Under the pieces are notes generated by a model, which worked only from the letters and a program-made list of their open reading frames with translations, did not search any database and was not told the origin of the DNA. 64,000 bases of DNA from a virus. Shown here in pieces: positions 53,113 through 59,652 of the stretch. The DNA lies in the IMG/VR virus record IMGVR_UViG_3300042400_000421, positions 22,059 to 86,058 of that record; one strand, written 5' to 3'. Positions within the stretch are counted from its first letter, which is position 1, and the number at the start of each line of letters is the position of its first letter. A program made the translations under genes and the position numbers.

Positions 53113-53440
53113 GACTTACCTGACCTGTCAATGAAACTTTGCCTGTCATTAAAGTTGTTACATACGAACCATTTGTTTCTTCAAAGTCGTAAAAATAAAT
53201 TCCAGGTTCTATTGAAGATGTAGCATCTGAAGAAAGAGACATTGTTACAAGACCATTAGCAGCACTTGTTACAGCAACGGTGAAAGAAAGGACTACGGAA
53301 TCAGACGAGCGAGATTTGCGCATCTGAGCCGTATAAGTTCTTCCTGTAATGTTTGTATTAACATTCGCACTATTTCTAATCCGAATTTCGTGCGTATAAC
53401 TATCACCTTTGTAAATTGAGATATTTCTTTCTGCAGCCAT
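53105..53440 (-). CDS. Small baseplate/fibre-type beta protein
   Basis: This 111-residue protein (ISIYKGDSYTHEIRIRNSAN, TYTAQMRKSRSSDSVVLSF, GIYFYDFEETNG) has the pattern of small BppU-like N-terminal domains that attach fibres to the baseplate. It starts three bases after the stop of the nine-cysteine peptide and overlaps the next gene by eight. Confidence 0.7.
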   Translation of the reverse strand: MAAERNISIYKGDSYTHEIRIRNSANVNTNITGRTYTAQMRKSRSSDSVVLSFTVAVTSAANGLVTMSLSSDATSSIEPGIYFYDFEETNGSYVTTLMTGKVSLTGQVSRG

Positions 53441-53442
53441 AG

Positions 53443-53541
53443 TTAGCAGTCACAAGTCTCACAACCACAGTCGCATTGTTCAACACAATCGCAATCACAC
53501 TCACAAGACTTATTTCTCCCCTTTGTCAAATCTTCCATCAT
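53443..53541 (-). CDS. 32-residue protein with nine cysteines
   Basis: This tiny frame starts at ATGATGG overlapping the stop of the lysis peptidase (ATGA) and ends two bases before the ATG of the next gene at 53440. The last 20 residues read CECDCDC, then VEQ, CDCGC, ET and CDC: nine Cys with Asp and Glu between them. The CxC spacing is that of metallothioneins and other metal-thiolate peptides, though much smaller. AAAGGGG lies inside the frame, not before it; translation is probably coupled. The exact fit between two genes supports a real gene. It may bind Zn or Fe or cap a fibre; no function is shown. Confidence 0.75.
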   Translation of the reverse strand: MMEDLTKGRNKSCECDCDCVEQCDCGCETCDC

Positions 53542-54068
53542 GCACCTGGCTTTGGCAAGGCTCTCCATGCTGCTTCAAATTTAGCAGCGTCTTTTGCCAT
53601 TTCTGGAGAAAGTTCCACATGCAACCACTGGCCGCCAAATGAACCAGCATTATCATCTTTGGTAAAAATTTTTACCCCAGCCTCATTTTCTCCTCTTGAG
53701 CAGCGAAATCCTCTTCCATACCCTTGCACTTTATCTTTAACATTAGTATCAAAAGCATAGTCATGGATTTCTTCAATTCCTAATTCTTTAGTATGAGCAA
53801 GGAACCAATTCCACATTTCAACTCCTGTCTTACGATCTGGATAACCTAAGTCAACAGCAGCGCCAGTTGCATGAACAGACATCCACTTCTCCATACCAGG
53901 ATCTCCAATCTTCTTACCTTCGGTATGAGAGTTTCTCATCAGCCTGGCAACATAGATCCCCATATTGGTTGCTTTCCATCTTTTATTGCAAAGTTCAGCG
54001 AGTTTTTGAGTTCCAGGCTGTGCTTTTTTTCCGTCAAAACTTGGGTAATAGCTATACTTTCTTGGCAT
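53538..54068 (-). CDS. M15-type peptidase, likely endolysin
   Basis: This 176-residue protein has the zinc site of M15 D-Ala-D-Ala / L-Ala-D-Glu peptidases: SVHATGAAVDLGYP with His66 and Asp73, and WLHVEL with His150. It would cut the peptide stem of peptidoglycan. There is no signal sequence, so it needs a holin. It is a single-domain enzyme with no cell-wall binding part. It overlaps the small membrane protein upstream by one base. Confidence 0.88.
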   Translation of the reverse strand: MPRKYSYYPSFDGKKAQPGTQKLAELCNKRWKATNMGIYVARLMRNSHTEGKKIGDPGMEKWMSVHATGAAVDLGYPDRKTGVEMWNWFLAHTKELGIEEIHDYAFDTNVKDKVQGYGRGFRCSRGENEAGVKIFTKDDNAGSFGGQWLHVELSPEMAKDAAKFEAAWRALPKPGA

Positions 54069-54256
54069 TATTTTGTCTTCCCAAATGCCGAATCATTAGG
54101 ATTCAGATAGCGCATAATGACAGGAAGGGCAGCAGCCCATAATGCATTTGCAGCCATTTTTACATCACCAGTTGATGCGTATACAGCAACAGCAGCTCCC
54201 AATACGCTTCTTGCGTAGGATGCAGCCATTGCCTTTTGTGCTTCAGTAATTTTCAT
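54068..54256 (-). CDS. Small membrane protein, candidate holin
   Basis: This 62-residue protein starts at 54256 (MKITEAQKAMAASYARSVLG) with AAGGAG seven bases upstream. It has hydrophobic stretches VLGAAVAVYAST and AANALWAAALPVIM and a polar end. The place right before the endolysin suggests a holin or pinholin. The earlier start at 54292 has no ribosome site. Confidence 0.68.
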   Translation of the reverse strand: MKITEAQKAMAASYARSVLGAAVAVYASTGDVKMAANALWAAALPVIMRYLNPNDSAFGKTK

Positions 54257-54291
54257 ATATATCTCCTTTTGTGGATAACCACTATAAGTCA

Positions 54292-54297
54292 ATTATA
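54292..54297 (-). promoter_or_regulatory. TATAAT box before the lysis genes
   Basis: A perfect TATAAT reads on the minus strand in the 43-base gap between two small membrane-protein genes. It leaves a leader of about 29 bases with AAAGGAGAT, so the holin candidate and endolysin could be transcribed on their own late in infection. Confidence 0.5.
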
Positions 54298-54299
54298 CC

Positions 54300-54548
54300 T
54301 TAGATGTCTTTTTGAGGCTGACTTTTAGAACCATTAAAGATTTCATCAATTTCATTTGCGTCAAGTTTGCCATCATTAAGAAAGGCTTTTGCAAGACCTT
54401 CAACAACTTTAGCAACTCCGCCAATTCCAGCCATAAGGACTGCTTGGGGGAGGTTGACTCCAGCAATAGAGCCAGCCCCAATTACTCCAAGACCAGATGC
54501 CCCAAATACAGCAAGTATTCTCAATAATATATTTTTAGTATTATTCAT
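54300..54548 (-). CDS. Small membrane protein with EF-hand-like tail
   Basis: This 82-residue protein has two hydrophobic segments (ILLRILAVFGASGLGVIGAG and NLPQAVLMAGIGGVAKVV) and then NDGKLDANEIDEIF, which resembles a calcium-binding loop. It may be a second holin or a regulator of the first. AAGGAGAAAAATAA precedes it. Confidence 0.65.
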   Translation of the reverse strand: MNNTKNILLRILAVFGASGLGVIGAGSIAGVNLPQAVLMAGIGGVAKVVEGLAKAFLNDGKLDANEIDEIFNGSKSQPQKDI

Positions 54549-54565
54549 TTTATTTTTCTCCTTTT

Positions 54566-55240
54566 TTACTCAAACAAAGTATTGTTTATTCTATAAACTA
54601 AAAACTCTTGAGCTCCAATATTTTTATTTTGAATTAAAATATCATCTAATTCATAAAAGAATTTGTTAATTAATTTATACATAGTCTCAATGTTTCCTAT
54701 GTAAATATTGTCAATTCCATAATTATTTTCATTATCAAAAATAAATGCATTTTTTGTAAATATCATTTTATTATTATCTTTTATAAAGTTAATAATTTTT
54801 TCTTTTTCAAAATTATTACTATTGTCCATAATGTCAAATCTTAAATTTATAATTGCTTTATTTTTGTCTACATTTTTATTATGGATATCTTCTATTACTC
54901 TATGTTTTCCATACCAATAATTTTTCCAACCAATGAGTGGAGTGGTTATATTCTGAATATTTCCAGATGTATTACCTATCAAAGTTATTTGAGTATCATC
55001 ATCAATAATAATGTTTTTAATTAAATGTTGTAAATCATCAAAATAATCATAAATAATTTGATTATTTACTTTTTTATTATTAACAGCTATTTGTCTATAG
55101 CTAATATTGTTCGCAAATATATCCCAAGTATGTATAAAAATTTTTAAATCTGGGTATAGGGCATAAATTTCTTTCACCAAAGAGTAAAGATCCTTTCTTT
55201 CAAATGAATTACGGATATGCCCTCTAATCATAAGTATCAT
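54566..55240 (-). CDS. Unusually AT-rich glycan-synthesis-like protein
   Basis: This 224-residue protein begins MILMIRGHIRNSFERKDLYS and IFIHTWDIFANNISYRQI, the signature of a family found in phages and capsule loci (WavE-like), with IINLRFDIMD as a possible D-x-D-type site. It is full of Asn, Ile and Lys because codons are almost only A and T, clearly more so than its neighbours: this suggests recent gain. It is probably a glycosyltransferase-related or surface modifying enzyme, inserted in the lysis region. Confidence 0.7.
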   Translation of the reverse strand: MILMIRGHIRNSFERKDLYSLVKEIYALYPDLKIFIHTWDIFANNISYRQIAVNNKKVNNQIIYDYFDDLQHLIKNIIIDDDTQITLIGNTSGNIQNITTPLIGWKNYWYGKHRVIEDIHNKNVDKNKAIINLRFDIMDNSNNFEKEKIINFIKDNNKMIFTKNAFIFDNENNYGIDNIYIGNIETMYKLINKFFYELDDILIQNKNIGAQEFLVYRINNTLFE

Positions 55241-55247
55241 TTATAAA

Positions 55248-55415
55248 TCATTCCTCTTTTTTAATTAGTGCTCCAAACATATGGACAACAAAAGCAGTAA
55301 CTGTTAGCCATAATCCATAAGTTTGAGTTTTGCCAGATAATGTAATTAAAACAATTACACCTCCAGATAATGTCCATGCCAAAGCATGGAGTTCTTTTAA
55401 TATTTTTTTAAACAT
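55248..55415 (-). CDS. 55-residue membrane protein, candidate holin
   Basis: This short frame starts in TAATG at the stop of the secreted protein, with AAGGAG six bases upstream. It encodes MFKKILKELHALAWTLSGG followed by two membrane helices (VIVLITLS and YGLWLTVTAFVVHMFGALI) with a tight turn between, and a charged KKEE end. Two short helices with charged ends is the usual shape of class II holins. It ends seven bases before the AT-rich gene. Confidence 0.68.
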   Translation of the reverse strand: MFKKILKELHALAWTLSGGVIVLITLSGKTQTYGLWLTVTAFVVHMFGALIKKEE

Positions 55416-57103
55416 TATTTTCTCCTTGATCGGCTACTACCCCGATCTGTATTACCAGAACCACCGCCTCCGGATGGTCCACCAGCACCTCCACCCGATG
55501 GGGCAGAACTGCCTCCAGAGGGCATAGGAGCTGTTGTAATCATTGTTAAAGTAGTTGTTACAGCAATGAGTGCCCTTCTTGCTTTTACATCTATCCCAGA
55601 GCCTGTAGGGATATAATCATCAAGACCTTCTCCGAAGATGTCAATCGCCCCCTCGAAGGCTTCTTTAATTTCAGTTGGGGCATCGGTAAGTGTTTCAACA
55701 AGAGCAACTTCTTCTGCTGGAGTAAGATTCTCAACAGCAATTTCTTGGAAGATTTCTGTAGCTTGATTTGCGTCAATACTTTCCAAAACCTTTGCGCTCG
55801 TAGCAAGGTCTGTTGCTTGGTCTTCTGTAACACCAAGTTCCAAAACACTGTCAACAGCATTAGACACCTGTTCTTCAGAAACAGAATCTGACTCTAAAAT
55901 TCCAACAACCGCTTCAAATTGTTCATCTGACAACGGCGTATCTAATACAGAGTCAATAACTGATGCAAATTTTTCATCCGAGATTGGCTCATCAAAAATA
56001 GAATCAAGGGCAGCAGAAAATTGCTCTTCAGATAACGGCTCAGAAAAGACTGCATCGACAGCAGCTTCAAATTGTTCTGCACTTAGTTGAGATGTATTGT
56101 CAAAGACAGCTTCCACTGCAGCAGAGAAGTTTTCGTCAGACATAGGCCCATCAAACACTGAATCAATAACTGTAGAAAACTGCGAATCAGTTAAATCTTG
56201 ACCAAGAAGAGAATTAACCACTGCCGTAAGTTCTTCAGGAGTTCCGACATCTGCTACTAAGTCATCAACAGCATTTGCAAGGTTTGCATTAGTTATAGGT
56301 GCATCGAAAATATCATCAACCGTTGCGTCTATAGTTTCTTGAACCTCTTGGGGAACTTCAATTGTTGGCGTTGGGTCTTCAGGAATTTCAACAGGTGTTG
56401 TATCTATTTCTGGAGTAGAAACTGGAGTTTGGTCCAACTCGGGAATTGAAACAGTGGTGTTTTCTGTTGGAAGTGTTTCAACAGGAGGGGGAATAACTTC
56501 CTCAACAGTCGTTGTAGTCGGTTCAGGCTCAGGTGCTATAGTTGTTGTAGAAGTTGTAGTGGAGGTTGTAGTTGAAGATGTTGTTGTTGTGGTCGGCACC
56601 ACTGTCGTTGTGGTTGTGGTTGTTGTGGTGGTCGTTGTAGAAGTTGTAGTAGTTGGCTCTATTGTGGTAGAAGTAGTTGTGGTTGATTCCACTGTCGTAG
56701 AAGTAGTTTGAGTAGAACCAACACCGTTAAAACTTAATTCATATTGTAAGTTCCACCCTCCATTGGTATGCCAAGCATCAGGGTTGCCACAACAGATACC
56801 AGCCCTTAGCCTATAACGACCAGCAGGCACCTCCATTGAGATATACGACTGCAGACCAATGGAGTCATCAATGCTATAGAGAAGCGTTCCAGATTCGTTA
56901 TATAACCAAAGCATAGGGTCTGAGTTATAACCAGCAATCATATAGGTTTGCGCTATGAACTGAGTAGTCTCACTGTATTCAAACCAAACATCCGTTGGCT
57001 GTGTGATTATTAGGTTTTCAGCCTTGGCGGGGGATGCAAAAATAGAAATAAAAATTAAAGGTATTAATACCCAAGAACCTTTTTTAAATCTTAATTGTCT
57101 CAC
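55415..57103 (-). CDS. Secreted Thr-rich repeat protein
   Basis: This 562-residue protein has a signal peptide (FKKGSWVLIPLIFISIFASP then AKA, cleavage after about residue 28), a beta domain to about 130 with VPAGRYRLRAGICCGNPDAW, a long Thr/Ser linker from about 131 to 195, a Pro/Glu region, then at about 255-425 repeats of 18-19 residues of the type VFSEPLSEEQFSAALDS, and a C-terminal hydrophobic patch with Gly/Ser and a basic end. The build matches surface proteins of Actinobacteria. Start is GTG at 57103 without a ribosome site; TATTAT ends six bases upstream. Confidence 0.85.
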   Translation of the reverse strand: MRQLRFKKGSWVLIPLIFISIFASPAKAENLIITQPTDVWFEYSETTQFIAQTYMIAGYNSDPMLWLYNESGTLLYSIDDSIGLQSYISMEVPAGRYRLRAGICCGNPDAWHTNGGWNLQYELSFNGVGSTQTTSTTVESTTTTSTTIEPTTTTSTTTTTTTTTTTTVVPTTTTTSSTTTSTTTSTTTIAPEPEPTTTTVEEVIPPPVETLPTENTTVSIPELDQTPVSTPEIDTTPVEIPEDPTPTIEVPQEVQETIDATVDDIFDAPITNANLANAVDDLVADVGTPEELTAVVNSLLGQDLTDSQFSTVIDSVFDGPMSDENFSAAVEAVFDNTSQLSAEQFEAAVDAVFSEPLSEEQFSAALDSIFDEPISDEKFASVIDSVLDTPLSDEQFEAVVGILESDSVSEEQVSNAVDSVLELGVTEDQATDLATSAKVLESIDANQATEIFQEIAVENLTPAEEVALVETLTDAPTEIKEAFEGAIDIFGEGLDDYIPTGSGIDVKARRALIAVTTTLTMITTAPMPSGGSSAPSGGGAGGPSGGGGSGNTDRGSSRSRRK

Positions 57104-57109
57104 CTAACA

Positions 57110-57115
57110 ATAATA
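57110..57115 (-). promoter_or_regulatory. -10 box for the secreted protein, leaderless spacing
   Basis: TATTAT ends six bases before the GTG at 57103. The gap to the previous gene is 24 bases and holds no Shine-Dalgarno sequence. This fits a leaderless mRNA. Confidence 0.45.
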
Positions 57116-57127
57116 CTAGATTATGAG

Positions 57128-57460
57128 TTAAGCAGAATACTCAACACCACTAATCGTAAAAGTACACTTATTATTAGCATTTACTACATAAATTTTTTGC
57201 TCAGCGCTAAGAACAATTCCTGCGTCATAAGAAACAGTTTCATTTGCATTAACAGTAAATGTTTTAAGAATTGCATTATTATTTCCCGGAGTGCCAGCAG
57301 ATGATAAAAGATGAATATCACATGTTGCAGCAGTTCCAGTAACATTACAAATGTTAATATTTCTAACTATTGAATAACTTCCTGCAGTGTTAGAAACTGT
57401 GTAGACATTTGAAGCGGTGTCATTACCGATATATAAATTTTTTGGCAATAAGTTAGCCAT
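57128..57460 (-). CDS. Small beta protein, family shared with 50605-50964
   Basis: This 110-residue protein (LYIGNDTASNVYTVSNTAGS, then FTVNANETVSYDAGIVLSAE and TISGVEYSA) has the same strand plan and the T-V-N-A-N-E-T motif as the 119-residue protein at 50605. It lies in a run of head-decoration-type genes, so the family may serve as an Ig-like decoration or fibre joint. Confidence 0.72.
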   Translation of the reverse strand: MANLLPKNLYIGNDTASNVYTVSNTAGSYSIVRNINICNVTGTAATCDIHLLSSAGTPGNNNAILKTFTVNANETVSYDAGIVLSAEQKIYVVNANNKCTFTISGVEYSA

Positions 57461-57810
57461 TAGACCCCCATCCAGTAAAGGATTTGACCGTCAAAGACGG
57501 CCGTGTTCATTGATTGAACAGCAGTTGCATCTAGAACATGATCAACAGTTGAGCCAGCAGCGTGTGGCAATGCAACTGTACCGTCATAACCTCTTGATGC
57601 AACAGTAAAATCATTTGAGATTCTTGACGAAACTAAAATTTTTTCTTCATCAGTAGTAGATCTTCCTATGACTATAACGAACGGATTTGTATCGCCAGTT
57701 GGGAATGTAGAGCCATCAGATACACTAAAAGAAGTAGATGAGTTTGAAATATTTGCACTTAGAGTCTGGACAATAACAGCCCCAGAAATCTCTCTTCTTT
57801 CAATTCCCAT
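57460..57810 (-). CDS. Small structural protein
   Basis: This 116-residue protein (AVIVQTLSANISNSSTSFSV, FVIVIGRSTTDEEKILVSSR, then SRGYDGTVALPHAAGSTVDH) shows the pattern of ubiquitin-like/Gly-rich phage fibre N-terminal domains where an RGYDGT motif is followed by a His. AGGAGT precedes the start. Probably a virion-surface component. Confidence 0.72.
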   Translation of the reverse strand: MGIERREISGAVIVQTLSANISNSSTSFSVSDGSTFPTGDTNPFVIVIGRSTTDEEKILVSSRISNDFTVASRGYDGTVALPHAAGSTVDHVLDATAVQSMNTAVFDGQILYWMGV

Positions 57811-57821
57811 ATGAACTCCTA

Positions 57822-58202
57822 TTAGTCAATTGTGATGTCTAAGTCACCAGTTGCAATTCTTAATGTGTCGCCAGCATCAAGAGATTTGTTTGCGGTTAAT
57901 GTTCCATGAATAAGAATGTTTCCACCAGTGCTGTTGTCAAGAACAGCAACTGCGACTACGGTGCATGCAGGCATTCCAGTAAAGTCTAGGTTGCTTGAAT
58001 TAGCTGTAGCACCACCTGTTGAAGCAGTCCATGCCCCTGCAATTCGAGCATAGGAGCCTCCTGTAACTTCTGTGCCTGCCGAAGAATCGGTCGGGGCAAC
58101 GGTGTACAACGCAACATATGTTGTTGGCATTGTATATGCTGTTGTTCCTAGAACATGATCTAGAACTTTGTTTTCAGCGTAGTTTGTAAGGCTTCCTGCC
58201 AT
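57822..58202 (-). CDS. Phage tail fibre/decoration protein (Gp80-type family)
   Basis: This 126-residue protein matches a widespread small phage family: LTNYAENKVLDHVLGTTAYT then PTTYVALYTVAPTDSSAG, EVTGGSYAR, and GDTLRIATGDLDITI at the end. Annotated as a tail fibre or head decoration in relatives. TAAGGAGGA upstream is a very strong ribosome site. Confidence 0.85.
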   Translation of the reverse strand: MAGSLTNYAENKVLDHVLGTTAYTMPTTYVALYTVAPTDSSAGTEVTGGSYARIAGAWTASTGGATANSSNLDFTGMPACTVVAVAVLDNSTGGNILIHGTLTANKSLDAGDTLRIATGDLDITID

Positions 58203-58204
58203 AA

Positions 58205-58519
58205 TTAATCCTCCTTAGAATTAAGATAATCCTCAAGCTCTAATTGGTTTGGAGCTCTAAAATTGTCAAGAGTTAAAAGGAAGTCTGCTTGATCTTCCGA
58301 AACTTCTTTTATATTGTCTTCTCTTGTGAAAAAAATATCCCCTGATACATAAGATGCACCAGACTCAAAGATGATTACTTTTAAACCAGTTGCTGCAGGA
58401 GTATCTTTCTTTTCTGCTTTTGGTTTTGCTGCAGCCTTTTTTGCTGGAGCTTTTTTTACAGGATTGCTTTCTGCTTTTGCAGAAGTTACGTCTGTGCTTT
58501 TAATAACATTGTCACTCAT
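58205..58519 (-). CDS. Protein with Lys/Ala-rich N-terminus
   Basis: This 104-residue protein has an N-terminal tail PVKKAPAKKAAAKPKAEKKD like a histone tail, and a beta C-terminal domain (LKVIIFESGASYVSGDIFFT). It follows the capsid gene and its hairpin, so it may bind DNA or the capsid inside. There is no ribosome site; TGGTAATCT ends seven bases before the ATG. Confidence 0.72.
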   Translation of the reverse strand: MSDNVIKSTDVTSAKAESNPVKKAPAKKAAAKPKAEKKDTPAATGLKVIIFESGASYVSGDIFFTREDNIKEVSEDQADFLLTLDNFRAPNQLELEDYLNSKED

Positions 58520-58555
58520 AGTTAATAGATTACCATATCCTTATATAAAATGCGA

Positions 58556-58581
58556 GAAGGAGGGGAATTAACCCCTCCTTC
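58556..58581 (-). terminator. Hairpin after the major capsid gene
   Basis: Perfect ten-pair arms GAAGGAGGGG/CCCCTCCTTC with a six-base TTAATT loop on the minus strand follow the capsid stop by 25 bases. The following TCGCATTTTA is only partly T-rich. It may stop part of the transcripts or stabilise the capsid mRNA, giving a high capsid level. Confidence 0.65.
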
Positions 58582-58605
58582 CACAGAAATTTTATTTTCT
58601 AAATG

Positions 58606-59637
58606 TTAGAGGCTACGAAGCTTAACATTCTTGCCGATTACATACGAATCTGCGTTTTCAATGTTGTTACCAACACGCATAAACTGAGTATACTCAATTG
58701 TGTCGCTCTTTGGCTTGAACTGACGATAAACTGTAATATCACGGTGGATACCAATGATACGGTTGTTAGGGAATGTCAATTCAATGTGACCATGGGAACC
58801 GGCTGTACCTGAGTAATCGCCCGTAACGGTTTCTGGCATAAGTGGAACTTCCACCAATGGGATACCGAATGGAGAGATACCAGTTGAACCAGGACCACCA
58901 TTCATACGCATTGAACCTTGCAAGAAAGCCATGTCACCTGCTAATGAGCCTGGTGATGGTGCGCCTGCAGTTGCGGCTGTAGCGGAGTTTGGATTGCCCA
59001 AGCTGTAGATTGTGTCCTGAACAACGCCTGAACCAGAGAAGAACTTCAGTTCATTTCTGCGCTGAAGGTACTTGGTTGGCATGTTGCGAAGGATACGGTC
59101 GTAAGTAGCTCTTGAAACCTGATTACCAGCTTCATCAACTGTACGGCCATTGGCTTTTGCAAGCTTAATGAAACCATCGACAGCCTTGATAAGACCATTG
59201 TTTGAAGATGTATTACCATTGATGAACAAATCGTCAAGGTCGTTAGCTGTTTGACGAGCCATAACCTGTGCGATGTGGTCTTCAAGGGAAGCGCCTTCAA
59301 TGTTGTCCTCAAGTGACTCTGTTGATACGGACCAATCAAGACGCAACTTAACGGTGCTGATTGATACCTTGCTGAAGGTGACGGCTGCATTTGTGCCGTC
59401 ATCTGTTGCCTCGGTTGCCTTTGAAAGCAAACGAGTTCCAACGGAAACCTTATCGATTTCCATTTGTGGAGTACGCATGCGAACGACTCTTGCGTTCTGC
59501 ATTAATACTGATTGGTCAATGACGAAATCAAGGAAACGATTCGACTGGGCTGGCTTTAACAGACCACCAGAATCATTACCAACAACACCTGTTGTTACTT
59601 CATTAGCCTTTGAAAGAATTTCTTCTTGTGATGCCAT
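58606..59637 (-). CDS. Major capsid protein (HK97 fold)
   Basis: This 343-residue protein shows the HK97-fold major capsid pattern: an N-terminal arm (LSKANEVTTGVVGNDSGGLL), SVLMQNARVVRMRTPQMEID, the E-loop region, an acidic SLEDNIEGASLEDHIAQVMA helix with DLFINGN, and a late R-V-G-N beta segment. It directly follows the protease/scaffold. GAGGAGGAATATA is a strong ribosome site. Hairpin downstream. Confidence 0.93.
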   Translation of the reverse strand: MASQEEILSKANEVTTGVVGNDSGGLLKPAQSNRFLDFVIDQSVLMQNARVVRMRTPQMEIDKVSVGTRLLSKATEATDDGTNAAVTFSKVSISTVKLRLDWSVSTESLEDNIEGASLEDHIAQVMARQTANDLDDLFINGNTSSNNGLIKAVDGFIKLAKANGRTVDEAGNQVSRATYDRILRNMPTKYLQRRNELKFFSGSGVVQDTIYSLGNPNSATAATAGAPSPGSLAGDMAFLQGSMRMNGGPGSTGISPFGIPLVEVPLMPETVTGDYSGTAGSHGHIELTFPNNRIIGIHRDITVYRQFKPKSDTIEYTQFMRVGNNIENADSYVIGKNVKLRSL

Positions 59638-59652
59638 ATTATATTCCTCCTC

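Noticed and set aside
56454-56711. Plus-strand frame of Val/Ser repeats
   Set aside because: It is the complement of the Thr-rich linker codons of the secreted protein; no start signal and no other plus-strand genes nearby.
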